Assembly (NCBI RefSeq): GCF_003258595.1
Contig: NZ_QHHQ01000009.1
Span: 62,001-126,000, forward strand
Source: Acuticoccus sediminis
GTDB taxonomy: Bacteria; Pseudomonadota; Alphaproteobacteria; Rhizobiales; Amorphaceae
DNA: 64,000 nt
Direction: 5' to 3'
The position numbers were made by a program, and so were the translations under genes. Shown one piece after another: positions 27,331-36,163 of this stretch. How positions within the stretch are numbered: position 1 is the stretch's first letter; each line of letters begins with the position of its first letter. The notes under the pieces were generated by a model. That model saw nothing but the letters and a program-made list of their open reading frames with translations, ran no database searches and was not told the DNA's origin.

Positions 27331-28023
27331 TCAGCCCTTCGGGGCCAGCATGGCGAGCACGTCGTCGGTGCGGCGGACGTCGCCGAAGGCCTGGAGGAAG
27401 GTGGTGAGGGCGGCGATGTGGGCCTCGTCCGTGCGCGCCGCGTTGGCGTCCTCCACCATGATGGTCCTGAAGTCGGTCATCGCGGCGTCGCGGGCGGAGC
27501 TGTCGCAGCACACGTTGGTCATGCAGCCGGCGATGAGGATCGTGTCGATGCCGGCGGTGCGCAGCAGGATGGGCAGGTTCGACGCGCCCGGCAGGAAGGC
27601 CGACAGGCGGTACTTGTTGACGATCATGTCGCCCTTGCGCACGTCGAGGCCGCTGTAGAGGGCGTGGAGCTCCGCCCCCTCCTGAAGGGCGTCGAGGATG
27701 CGGCCGGAAAGGGCAGGATTGACGAGGTTGTCGAAGAAGATCGGCCAGCCCGCCTCGTCGAACGTCGCGCGGATCCACACGACGCGGCCGCCGGCGGCGC
27801 GCATCGCCGCGGCGAGGCGGTTGACGTTGGGGACGATGGTGCGGGCCTGTCTGACCTCGGAGGGCGCGCCCTCGTCCATGAAGGCGCGCTGCAGGTCGAT
27901 GACGACGAGCGCGGACGTCGCCGGGTCGATGTCGGGGAAGACGTGGGGGCGGCCGCGCCGCTCGGCGGCGGCCTTCGTCACGGCCTCGGGGAGGAGGGGG
28001 TGCAGGGGGAGGGGCTCGGTCAT
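27331..28023 (-). CDS. Isochorismatase-like cysteine hydrolase
   Basis: A 230-residue cysteine hydrolase. The catalytic triad is visible as Asp in LVVIDLQRAF, Lys in IVNKYRLSAF and Cys in MTNVCCDSS. Relatives hydrolyse amides such as maleamate, N-carbamoylsarcosine, biuret or ureidoacrylate. The ATG at 28023 follows GAGG and lies 26 bases after the upstream ThDP-enzyme gene, so the two are probably cotranscribed. The substrate is unknown; context suggests a step in a small-molecule catabolic route served by the Liv-type importer nearby. Confidence 0.82.
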   Translation of the reverse strand: MTEPLPLHPLLPEAVTKAAAERRGRPHVFPDIDPATSALVVIDLQRAFMDEGAPSEVRQARTIVPNVNRLAAAMRAAGGRVVWIRATFDEAGWPIFFDNLVNPALSGRILDALQEGAELHALYSGLDVRKGDMIVNKYRLSAFLPGASNLPILLRTAGIDTILIAGCMTNVCCDSSARDAAMTDFRTIMVEDANAARTDEAHIAALTTFLQAFGDVRRTDDVLAMLAPKG

Positions 28024-28049
28024 GGTGGCCTCGTTCCGGGGCGTGTCGG

Positions 28050-29741
28050 TCAGCCGGCGCAACGCACGTCGAGGACGGCGGAGCGGCCGTTCCCGCGCAC
28101 CTCGGCGAAGGCACGCTCGAGGGCGGCGGGGAGGAGCGCCGGGTCCTCCACCGTGTCGCCCCAGAGGCCGCAGGCGCGGGCGACGGCGGCGAAATCGGGC
28201 GCGGGCTCGAACCTCGTCAGCGGCATGCGGTTCGCGCGGGCGGCGTGCCCGTCCGGGTACATGGCGCGCGTGGCGCGGGCGACGGCGCCCCAGCCGGCGT
28301 TGTTGAAGATCATCACGAGGATGGCGATCCCCTCGGCCGCGGCGATCTGGTGGCAGGCGATGGGGTTGGCGAAGAGGTGGCTGCCGTCGCCGACCGCCGC
28401 GATCACCTCGCGCTCGGGCGCGGCGAGCTTGGCGCCCATCGCCGCCGGGAGCCCCCAGCCGAGGCCGCCGGAGGGGGAGCTGCCGTAGAACTCGCCCGGT
28501 TCCGTCGTCGTCATCGCCGAGCGCACGAGCGGGTATTCGTTGACGAGGATGGAGCCCGGCGCGCGGGCGCGGTCGAGGCAGGCGGAGGCCCAGGCCATGG
28601 TGATCTCGCGCGGCTGGATCTGCGCGCCGGCGCGGGCTTCGTCGCGCATCCCGGCGCAACGGGCGCGAACCGTGGCCGCGCGCTCGTCCCCGGCGTCGTC
28701 GGGGGGAGCGCCGAGCTCGGCGAGCATCGCCTCGATGAAGAGGCGGGGCGCGGAGCGGATCGTCAGGTCCGAGTGGAAGCCGCGCATCGGGTAGCGGGCC
28801 TGCAGCGGGTCGATGCCGACCTGGATGACGGTGAGGTCCTCGGCGGGGTGGTTGTAGGCCGGGATCCACGGGACGTCGCATTCCATGACGAGGACGACGT
28901 CCGCCGCGGCGAGCCAGGGCGCGATCTCGAAGCCGCCGTGGAAGGGATCATCGCTGGAGAGGTTGAGGTGGCGCGGGCGGTACTCGACCACCGGCGCGCC
29001 GATCCGCGCGGCGAGCCTGGAGAGGAGCGCCGGGACCTGCTTGTCCGCCCCGGCGCGGGCCGTGACGATGACGGGCGACTTCGCCCCCGCGAGCGCCTCG
29101 GCGGCGGCGGCGATGCCGGCCGGGTCGGGCGCGCCGGCGAGCGCGGGGCGCATCACCGGCGCCGCGGGGATCTCGGGCGAGGCGGGCGCCATCGCCAAGA
29201 CCTCGCGGGGAAGGGTCATGTAGACCGGGCCCGCGGGCTCGGAATGGGCGATGGCGAGGGCGCGGTCGGTGGCGGTGACGAGCTGGCCGGGGTGGCGGAT
29301 CTCGTAGTCCCAGCGCACGCTTTCGCGCACCATCCCGGCCTGGTCGAACATTTCCTGTGCCCAGTGGATGTTGAGCGAGCGGGCGCCGGGCTCGCCCGCC
29401 TCCAGGAAGGGCGTGCGGCCGGCCGCGAGCAGCAGCGGGACGTAGTCGCGGTCCGCGTTGATGAGGCCATTCAACGCGTTGGCGGTGCCGACGTTGACGT
29501 GGACCATCGCGGCCTGGGCGCGGCCGGACACCATCGCGTGGCCGTGCGCCATGGAGATCGCCGCGTTCTCATGGCCGCAGACGACGGGCCGGGGGATTTC
29601 GGCGCCCGTCTGGCCGGCCCGCGCGATGGCTTCGACGATGGAGGGAAAGTCCGTTCCGGCGTTGGCGAACAGGAAGTCGACCCCCCGCGCCTTGAGCAGC
29701 CAAAGCCATGTTTCACCGACGGATTCGGGCGCAAAATTCAC
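28050..29741 (-). CDS. Thiamine diphosphate-dependent enzyme (acetolactate synthase/benzoylformate decarboxylase superfamily)
   Basis: A 563-residue ThDP enzyme with three domains: PYR (about 1-170, catalytic Glu58 in CGHENAAISMAHG), central (190-330) and PP (370-550, VGDGSHLFANPIACHQ with NNAGWG metal/ThDP motif). It probably decarboxylates or ligates a 2-oxo acid. It lacks the features that would mark it as biosynthetic AHAS, and no regulatory-subunit gene is adjacent. GTG 29741 is chosen because AAGGAAG precedes it; ATG 29777 would add 12 residues. It is divergent from the amidohydrolase gene across a 73-base AT-rich promoter gap. Confidence 0.82.
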   Translation of the reverse strand: MNFAPESVGETWLWLLKARGVDFLFANAGTDFPSIVEAIARAGQTGAEIPRPVVCGHENAAISMAHGHAMVSGRAQAAMVHVNVGTANALNGLINADRDYVPLLLAAGRTPFLEAGEPGARSLNIHWAQEMFDQAGMVRESVRWDYEIRHPGQLVTATDRALAIAHSEPAGPVYMTLPREVLAMAPASPEIPAAPVMRPALAGAPDPAGIAAAAEALAGAKSPVIVTARAGADKQVPALLSRLAARIGAPVVEYRPRHLNLSSDDPFHGGFEIAPWLAAADVVLVMECDVPWIPAYNHPAEDLTVIQVGIDPLQARYPMRGFHSDLTIRSAPRLFIEAMLAELGAPPDDAGDERAATVRARCAGMRDEARAGAQIQPREITMAWASACLDRARAPGSILVNEYPLVRSAMTTTEPGEFYGSSPSGGLGWGLPAAMGAKLAAPEREVIAAVGDGSHLFANPIACHQIAAAEGIAILVMIFNNAGWGAVARATRAMYPDGHAARANRMPLTRFEPAPDFAAVARACGLWGDTVEDPALLPAALERAFAEVRGNGRSAVLDVRCAG

Positions 29742-29814
29742 GGCGAAACTTCCTTGCCAGCTTTGTCTTATTCCCATAACAATATATCAGATTACAACGG
29801 GGTACGACACCGGA

Positions 29815-30672
29815 ATGTCATTCGAAGCCATCGACATCGTGGTGAACCCCCTGACGCCGCAGATCGTCGCGGCGCGGCCGGAGTGGACACGCACGTTCCA
29901 CACCAAAAAGATCGGCCGGGCGGACGCGGACGTCGCGTCGGTGACGCACGAGGACATGATCCGGCAGATGGACGAGGCCGGGATCGAACGGTCCTTCCTC
30001 ATCGCCTGCAAGCTCGGCCAGGAGGGCACGCCCGGTGCCTGGCACATGCCCTACGAGTGGGTGGCCGAGGCGGTCGCCGCCTATCCGGACCGCTTCTGCG
30101 GCCTCGCGGGTGTCGACCCGACCGAGGGGATGGCCGGGGTGCGCCGCCTCGAGGCGGCGGTGCGGGACATGGGTTTCATCGGCGCGCATACGTACCCGCA
30201 CTGGTTCGAGCTCGAGCCGAACCACCGCAAGTACTACCCGTTCTACGCCAAGTGCGTGGAGCTCGGCATTCCGATCCAGATGCAGGTGGGCCAGTCGCTC
30301 GTCTACTATGACAAGCGCCCGCTGCGCAGCGTCGCGCGGCCGTACCTGCTCGACGATATCGCGTGTGACTTCCCAGAGCTGAAGCTCATCGGCATCCACA
30401 TCGGCATCCCGTGGGTGGACGAGATGATCGCCATGGCGTGGAAGCACGAGAACGTCTTCATCGGGTCGGACGCCCACAGTCCGAAATACTGGCCGCAGTC
30501 GTTCACGCATTACATCAACACCTACGGCCGTGAGAAAGTGATGTTCGGCACCGACTTCCCGGTGCTGGCCTTCAAGAGGACGATGGACGAGATCGACGGT
30601 CTCGGCCTTCGCGATACCGCCAAGCGCCTGTTCCTGCGGGACAACGCATTGCGCGTCTATGGACTGAGCTGA
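29815..30672 (+). CDS. Amidohydrolase-2 family protein without the N-terminal HxH metal motif
   Basis: A 285-residue TIM-barrel protein of the amidohydrolase-related family (ACMSD/decarboxylase-like). It keeps AHTYPHW, IGIHIGIPWVDEM and FGTDFP, which supply the later metal or catalytic residues, but the first strand reads IDIVVNP where the metal-binding D/HxH motif is usual. Relatives catalyse decarboxylation or lactone/amide hydrolysis. It immediately precedes the livK-like gene (19 bases) and is likely cotranscribed. A second, related gene lies at 38428-39276. Confidence 0.8.
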   Translation: MSFEAIDIVVNPLTPQIVAARPEWTRTFHTKKIGRADADVASVTHEDMIRQMDEAGIERSFLIACKLGQEGTPGAWHMPYEWVAEAVAAYPDRFCGLAGVDPTEGMAGVRRLEAAVRDMGFIGAHTYPHWFELEPNHRKYYPFYAKCVELGIPIQMQVGQSLVYYDKRPLRSVARPYLLDDIACDFPELKLIGIHIGIPWVDEMIAMAWKHENVFIGSDAHSPKYWPQSFTHYINTYGREKVMFGTDFPVLAFKRTMDEIDGLGLRDTAKRLFLRDNALRVYGLS

Positions 30673-30691
30673 TCAGGGGGACGACAGAGCA

Positions 30692-31849
30692 ATGATGAAG
30701 CGAATGTTGACGGCCGCGCTCGCCACCGCGCTGATGGCGTCGGCGGCGTATGCGCAGGATGAGACGGTGACGTTCGGGATCGTCACCGCGCAGACGGGCC
30801 CCCTCGCCGCGCCCGGCAAGTTCCAGATGAACGGCTTCGAGCTCGCCGTCGAGCAGATCAACGGGGCCGGCGGCTTCCAGGTCGGCGACACGACCTACAA
30901 GCTGGCGCTTCAGGTCTACGACACGCGCTGCAATGCCGCCGAGGGCGCCTCGGCGATGCAGCGCCTCGTGACCGTCGACCAGGTGCCGGTGGTGCTGGGC
31001 GAGCTGTGCAGCCCGGTCGCCGCGGCCGAGGGACCGATCGCGCAGGACTTCGGCGTGCCGCTGATCACGACGGTGCCGACCGCCGCCAGCCTGACCGAGC
31101 AGGACAACCCGTATTATTTCCGCATCAACGCCAACAGCAACCAGCTGAACGCCGCGCTGGCGCAATACATCCAGTCGATCGACGGCGCGCCGCTGTCCTT
31201 CATCGCCTGGAACAACGACGCCGGCCGCGGCGGCGCCAACGGCATCCAGAAGCTGCTCGGCGACAACTACGAGATCGGCTACGTCGGATTCTTCAACGTC
31301 GGCGAGGTCGACTTCGCCAACCACATCACCAACATCCGCAACGCCGGCAGCAAGTCGGTCATGCTGCTGATGGACGAGGAGCCGGGCGCGCTGGCGATCC
31401 GCCAGATCCGCGACGCGGGCCTCGAGGTGCAGCTCGTCGGCACCCTGGCGATGGGCTCGAACCGCTTCCTCGACCGCCTGAACGCCGAGTATCTGGGCGG
31501 CATGGTGCAGTACAGCGCCTTCCCGCCGAACGCCCCGATCGAGCGCATCAAGACCTTCTCGGACGCCTACAAGGCGAAGTACGGCGAGGAATCGCACGGC
31601 TTCGCGGCGCAGTCCTATGACGGCATCTTCGCCGCGGTCGAGGCGATGAAGGCCGCCGGGACCACCACCGATCCCGAGGCGATCCGCGACGCGCTCTCCG
31701 AAATCTCCTTCGACGGCGTCATCGGCCCGATCAAGTTCGACGAGACGGGCCAGGCCTCGCCGCCGGTCTACATCACCGAGTGGTGCGACGACGGCACGCG
31801 CAAGATCATCGCCCCGGCCGACCTCGCCGCCGAGTGCGGCGCGGGCTGA
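30692..31849 (+). CDS. Branched-chain amino-acid-type ABC transporter substrate-binding protein
   Basis: A 385-residue Peripla_BP_6 protein with a signal peptide (LTAALATALMASAAYAQD). The N-terminal FGIVTAQTGPLAAPGKFQM and VVLGELCSPVAAAEGPIAQD follow LivK-like proteins. In catabolic clusters these often bind aromatic or aliphatic carboxylates rather than amino acids. The ATG at 30692 starts the transporter part of the operon; a 9-base-pair UUCG-capped hairpin follows the stop. Confidence 0.88.
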   Translation: MMKRMLTAALATALMASAAYAQDETVTFGIVTAQTGPLAAPGKFQMNGFELAVEQINGAGGFQVGDTTYKLALQVYDTRCNAAEGASAMQRLVTVDQVPVVLGELCSPVAAAEGPIAQDFGVPLITTVPTAASLTEQDNPYYFRINANSNQLNAALAQYIQSIDGAPLSFIAWNNDAGRGGANGIQKLLGDNYEIGYVGFFNVGEVDFANHITNIRNAGSKSVMLLMDEEPGALAIRQIRDAGLEVQLVGTLAMGSNRFLDRLNAEYLGGMVQYSAFPPNAPIERIKTFSDAYKAKYGEESHGFAAQSYDGIFAAVEAMKAAGTTTDPEAIRDALSEISFDGVIGPIKFDETGQASPPVYITEWCDDGTRKIIAPADLAAECGAG

Positions 31850-31858
31850 TCCGCTGAC

Positions 31859-31880
31859 CGGCCGCTCTTCGGAGCGGCCG
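31859..31880 (+). promoter_or_regulatory. UUCG tetraloop hairpin after the livK-like gene
   Basis: Perfect 9-base arms CGGCCGCTC and GAGCGGCCG close a TTCG tetraloop 10 bases after the stop. Such extra-stable hairpins at the end of binding-protein genes protect upstream mRNA from 3' decay; function here is inferred. Confidence 0.55.
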
Positions 31881-31911
31881 ACCCACCCGTCCGCTCACAC
31901 CCGGATCGGCC

Positions 31912-32787
31912 ATGACGACAGCCATCTTCGAACAATTCATCAACGGCACCATGATGGGCTCGATCTACGTGCTCATGGCGCTGGGCATGGTGCTGATCTA
32001 CGGCGTCATGCACGTCCTCAACTTCGCGCATGGCGTGTTGTTCATGGTCGGGGGCTACTTGGCCCACCTGTTCTTCTTCAACCTGACGGGCAGCTATCCG
32101 CTCGCGATCCTCGGCGCGATGGTCTCCCTCGCGCTGATCGGCGTCCTGCTCGAGCGGGCCGTCTTCCGGGCGCTGCGCGACAACCTGCGCATGCAGATCG
32201 TCGCCTCGCTCGGCCTCATCATGATCATCCAGAACGGTGTCGTGCAGATCTGGGGGCCGCACGCGCTGCAGATGCGCCCGCCTCCGGTCGAGGCGCTGGT
32301 GCGCATCGGCCAGCTCTCGTTCACGGTGCAGCACTTCGTCATCATCGGCGTCGTCGCGGTGTCGGTCGCCGCGCTCTACCTCTTCCTGACGCGCACGCGG
32401 CTCGGCACCGCGATGCGCGCGACGAGCCAGCACCCCGAGGCGGCCGTCGTCGTCGGGATCGACCCGAACCGGGTCTACACGCTCACCTTCATGATCGCCT
32501 CGGCGCTCGCCGGACTCGGCGGGGCGCTGCTCGGCCCGCTGTTCCTGATCTTCCCGCAGATGGGCGACGCGCCGATGCTGAAGGCGCTCTCGGCCATCAT
32601 CATCGGCGGCATGGGGAGCGTGCCGGGCGCCATCGTCGGCGGGCTCGGCATCGGCATCGTGGAGTCGCTGTCCACGCTCGTGGTGCCGACGGACTACCGC
32701 GACACGATCGTCTTCGGGGTCCTGATCCTCATGCTGCTCATCCGCCCCTGGGGCATCTTCGGCGTTCGGGTGCGCGGGGAGCACTGA
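31912..32787 (+). CDS. ABC transporter permease, LivH-like
   Basis: A 291-residue inner-membrane permease with the LivH motif HVLNFAHGVLFMVGGYLAH near residue 40 and RATSQHPEAAVVVGIDPNRV in the coupling loop. It forms the channel with the LivM-like protein that starts 3 bases after its stop. Part of a livKHMGF operon. Confidence 0.9.
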   Translation: MTTAIFEQFINGTMMGSIYVLMALGMVLIYGVMHVLNFAHGVLFMVGGYLAHLFFFNLTGSYPLAILGAMVSLALIGVLLERAVFRALRDNLRMQIVASLGLIMIIQNGVVQIWGPHALQMRPPPVEALVRIGQLSFTVQHFVIIGVVAVSVAALYLFLTRTRLGTAMRATSQHPEAAVVVGIDPNRVYTLTFMIASALAGLGGALLGPLFLIFPQMGDAPMLKALSAIIIGGMGSVPGAIVGGLGIGIVESLSTLVVPTDYRDTIVFGVLILMLLIRPWGIFGVRVRGEH

Positions 32788-32789
32788 CG

Positions 32790-33776
32790 ATGACACGATC
32801 CTTCTCGAACCTCGCGGCGCTCGCGTGCCTGGTGCTGGGCGCGCTGGCTCCGCTGATCTTCGGCGGCCAGCCGTACGTCCTCTACGTGCTGACCCTCGCG
32901 CTCTGCTACACGATCCCCGCGATCGGCGTGAACATCCTCTACGGCTACACCGGCCTCGTCTCGCTCGGCCACATGGGCTTCGCCGGGGTCGGCGCGTACA
33001 CGACGGCGCTGCTGATGAAGGACGTCGGGGTGCCGTTCGTGCCGGCGCTGCTGGGCGGGGCGCTGGCGGCGGGCGTCCTCGGTGTCCTGGTGGGGATCCC
33101 GTGCCTGCGCCTGCGCAGCCACTTCTTCATCGTCGTGACGCTGGCGGTGGGGATGATCCTGTTCACGCTCTTCAACAACCTCGACGCGCTCACCGGCGGG
33201 GCGGAGGGCCTGCCCGGCATCCCGCGTCCCGCCCCGTTCAGCATCGGCCCGATCGACTTCGAGTTCCGCTCGCTGACGGGTTTCTACATGCTCACCTTCG
33301 TCGTCACGGCGCTGATCTTCGCGCTGCAGTTCGTGCTGGTCCGCTCCGACTTCGGCCGCTCGCTCTCCTCGGTGCGGCAGGACGAGGCGCTCGCCTCGGC
33401 GCGGGGCGTCAACGTCTTCGGCCACAAGCTGATGGCGTTCGCGCTGTCGACCGCGATTGCCGGCGCCGGCGGGGCGATGAAGGTGCTCTTCCTGCGCGCC
33501 GCGGCGCCGATGTCGTTCGACATGCACGAGAGCATCAACCTGATGATGATGCTCATCCTCGGCGGCGCGGGCTACCTCGTCGGACCGGTCGTCGGCGCGA
33601 TCACCTTCATCGCGGTGCCGGAGTTCCTGCGCATCGCGGCGGAGATGCGCTTCATCTTCTTCGGCTTCGTGTTGCTGGTGCTCGCCCGGTTCGCGCCGCG
33701 CGGCATCTGCGGCCTCGCCGAGAGCGCCTACAAGAAGCTGGGACGCAGGGAGAAGACCGTTGTCGGCTATTCTTGA
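32790..33776 (+). CDS. ABC transporter permease, LivM-like
   Basis: A 328-residue permease with YGYTGLVSLGHMGFAGVGAY near residue 50 and the coupling segment SVRQDEALASARGVNVFGHK. Unlike the 5'-end importer of this window, this LivM is not fused to an ATPase; its 3' end overlaps the livG-like gene by 17 bases in a different frame. Confidence 0.9.
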   Translation: MTRSFSNLAALACLVLGALAPLIFGGQPYVLYVLTLALCYTIPAIGVNILYGYTGLVSLGHMGFAGVGAYTTALLMKDVGVPFVPALLGGALAAGVLGVLVGIPCLRLRSHFFIVVTLAVGMILFTLFNNLDALTGGAEGLPGIPRPAPFSIGPIDFEFRSLTGFYMLTFVVTALIFALQFVLVRSDFGRSLSSVRQDEALASARGVNVFGHKLMAFALSTAIAGAGGAMKVLFLRAAAPMSFDMHESINLMMMLILGGAGYLVGPVVGAITFIAVPEFLRIAAEMRFIFFGFVLLVLARFAPRGICGLAESAYKKLGRREKTVVGYS

Positions 33777-34512
33777 GGTCTCCGGCATCGTCAAGACGTT
33801 CGGCGGCATCCGCGCCATCGACGGGGCGAATTTCACGCTCGACCATGCCGGCATCTACGGGCTGATCGGCCCGAACGGGGCCGGCAAGACGACGATGTTC
33901 GACATCATCTGCGGCCGGCAGATCCCGGACGCGGGCTCGGTCCGCTTCCATGCCGAGCGGATCGACGGGGTCGCGCCCTACAGGCTGGCCCGTGAGGGGC
34001 TGGCGCGCACCTTCCAGGAGTGCCGCGTGCTCCCGGAGGAGACCTGCCTCGACAACGTGCTCTTCGCCGCGCAGGACAAGCACATCGGCACCGAACTGCT
34101 GCAGGCCTTCACCCGCAACACGCGCCGGCGCCGGGAGGCGGAGGCCGAGGCGCGCCGCATGCTGAAGCTGATCAACCTGGAGCAGTACGCGGACAGTCCC
34201 GCCGGCGCGCTCTCCTACGGGCAGCGGCGCCTGCTGGAGATCGTCTCCTGCCTGATGTCGAAGCCCCGCATCCTGCTGCTCGACGAGCCCGCGTCCGGCA
34301 TCAACCCGACGCTCCTCAACACGCTGCACGACTTCCTCAAGGAGATCTACGCGGAAACGAAGATCATCTTCCTGATCGTCGAGCACAACATGGAGTTCAT
34401 CATGTCGCTGGCGCAGGAGATCGTCGTGATGCACCAGGGCCAGGTGCTGATGCAGGGCGCGCCCGACGCGGTCCAGGCGAACGAGCGCGTCATCGACGCG
34501 TATCTGGGGTAG
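33760..34512 (+). CDS. ABC transporter ATPase, LivG-like
   Basis: A 250-residue ATPase with Walker A GPNGAGKTTMFD, LARTFQECRVLPEETCLDNV, signature LSYGQRRLLEIV and Walker B ILLLDEPASGINP. Start is a TTG at 33760 preceded by AGGGAGA and lying inside the end of the livM-like gene; no better start codon exists before the core domain. Confidence 0.9.
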   Translation: MSAILEVSGIVKTFGGIRAIDGANFTLDHAGIYGLIGPNGAGKTTMFDIICGRQIPDAGSVRFHAERIDGVAPYRLAREGLARTFQECRVLPEETCLDNVLFAAQDKHIGTELLQAFTRNTRRRREAEAEARRMLKLINLEQYADSPAGALSYGQRRLLEIVSCLMSKPRILLLDEPASGINPTLLNTLHDFLKEIYAETKIIFLIVEHNMEFIMSLAQEIVVMHQGQVLMQGAPDAVQANERVIDAYLG

Positions 34513-34516
34513 GCGC

Positions 34517-35233
34517 ATGAGCATGCTGAAGGTTCGCGGGCTCAAGGGCGGGTACGGCGGGCGGCTCATCGTCGACGGCATCGACCTTGACGTCGCCGCG
34601 GGCGAGATCGTCACCGTGATCGGCCAGAACGGCGCCGGCAAGTCGACGATGCTGAAGAGCATCTTCAACATGGTGCCGGTGCGCGGCGGCGCGGTGGCGC
34701 TGGACGGGGCGGATATCATGTCCGTCAGCCCGTACAGGATGCTGACGGTGGGCCTGGCCTACATCCCGCAGCATCACAGCGTCTTTCCCAAGCTGACGAT
34801 CGCGGAAAACCTGCGCATGGGCGGCTACCTGCTCGACGACAAGGCGCTCCTCCACGAGCGGACGGCAATGGTGGAGGAGATGTTCCCGATCCTGAAGGCG
34901 CGCCGGGCCGAGTATGCGGCGAGCCTCTCGGGCGGGGAGCAGCGCATGCTGGAGATCGCCCGCACGCTGATCATGGACCCCAAGGTGGTGATGCTGGACG
35001 AGCCGTCCATCGGCCTCGCGCCGAAGATGGTGGACCTCGTCTTCTCCACGGCGCGCCGCCTCGCCGAGGCCGGCAAGGGGATCCTGATGGTGGAGCAGAA
35101 CGTGAAGAAGGCGCTGATGGCCTCGGACCGCGGCTATGTCCTGGAGCTCGGCCAGGTGCGCATCCAGGACGAGGCGCGGGCGCTGATCGCCGACGAGCGC
35201 GTCTCGCGCCTCTACATGGGGGTGCGCGGCTAG
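34517..35233 (+). CDS. ABC transporter ATPase, LivF-like
   Basis: A 238-residue ATPase with Walker A GQNGAGKSTML, LAYIPQHHSVFPKLTIAENL, signature LSGGEQRMLEIARTL and Walker B VVMLDEPSIGLAP. It completes the livKHMGF-type importer and is followed after 105 bases by the codirectional GntR regulator. Confidence 0.9.
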   Translation: MSMLKVRGLKGGYGGRLIVDGIDLDVAAGEIVTVIGQNGAGKSTMLKSIFNMVPVRGGAVALDGADIMSVSPYRMLTVGLAYIPQHHSVFPKLTIAENLRMGGYLLDDKALLHERTAMVEEMFPILKARRAEYAASLSGGEQRMLEIARTLIMDPKVVMLDEPSIGLAPKMVDLVFSTARRLAEAGKGILMVEQNVKKALMASDRGYVLELGQVRIQDEARALIADERVSRLYMGVRG

Positions 35234-35338
35234 ACCGGGGCGCCGGCGGAGCGCCCTGGCGTGGAACGGGCGGGGAACGGGCGCGGGACGCCGATCGATG
35301 GGCCGACGACGAGAGAGAACACCGGGGGGAGCCGCGGG

Positions 35339-36124
35339 ATGCGCAAGGACATCAGCTTGAACAACGGCGTCGTTCCGCTCCACCATCAGGTCTACCTCGT
35401 CCTGCGCCAGCAGATCGAGGAGGAGCAGTTCGCCGCCGACACGCCGATCCCGTCGGAGCACGAGCTCTCCCACCTCTTCAACGTCTCGCGGATCACGATC
35501 CGCCGCGCGATGGACCGGCTGAAGCAGGAGGGCTGGGTCAGCCGCAGCCGCGGCCGCGGGACCTTCGCCCGCCGGCCGGCCGCACCGCAGGCGATCTCGG
35601 CCAACCTGCGCGGCATCTTCGAGAACCTGGTGGCGATGGGGCTGCGCACCCGCGTCAGGCTCGAGGAGTTCGGCTACGTGCCCGCGCCGCCGGCCGTCGC
35701 CGAGAAGCTGAAGCTGGCGCCGGGCGCCACGGTGCAGCGCGCCGTCCGCGTGCGCTTCCACGAGAACGTCCCGTTCTCGCATCTCACGACCTACCTGCCG
35801 GAGGATGTCGGCCGTCAGTACGAGGAGCGCGAGCTCTCCGAGACGCCGCTCCTGATGCTGATGGAGCGCGCCGGGGTGAAGATCTCCGCGGCGGACCAGT
35901 CGGTCTCCGCCAAGCTCGCCGACACGATGGTCGCGCCGCTCCTCGGCGTCGAGACGGGCTCGCCGCTCCTCTGGGTCAAGCGCACGGTGTTCGACCAGAA
36001 CGACCGTCCGATCGAGTACCTCAACGCGCTCTACCGGCCCGACGTCTACGAGTACCACATGACCATGTCGCGGGTGGAAGGGGAGAACGCCGCGCTGTGG
36101 AGCCCGGACAGCCCGCGCTCCTGA
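35339..36124 (+). CDS. GntR/UTRA (HutC subfamily) transcriptional regulator
   Basis: A 261-residue regulator: GntR winged helix at about residues 10-78 (PSEHELSHLFNVSRITIRRAM) and a UTRA domain at about 95-240. HutC-type regulators sense small metabolites of the pathway they control. ATG 35339 is preceded by GGGGGAG; an earlier in-frame start at 35261 would add an arginine/glycine-rich leader. It lies between the Liv-type importer and the CoA-ligase-like gene, making it a likely local regulator. Confidence 0.85.
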   Translation: MRKDISLNNGVVPLHHQVYLVLRQQIEEEQFAADTPIPSEHELSHLFNVSRITIRRAMDRLKQEGWVSRSRGRGTFARRPAAPQAISANLRGIFENLVAMGLRTRVRLEEFGYVPAPPAVAEKLKLAPGATVQRAVRVRFHENVPFSHLTTYLPEDVGRQYEERELSETPLLMLMERAGVKISAADQSVSAKLADTMVAPLLGVETGSPLLWVKRTVFDQNDRPIEYLNALYRPDVYEYHMTMSRVEGENAALWSPDSPRS

Positions 36125-36163
36125 TGGCCGCCTTCCTCACCCGTCCCCGCCAGGAGTAGCCCA

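Noticed and set aside
28050-29741. Biosynthetic acetolactate synthase large subunit
   Set aside because: No small-subunit gene is adjacent and the context is catabolic; superfamily call only.
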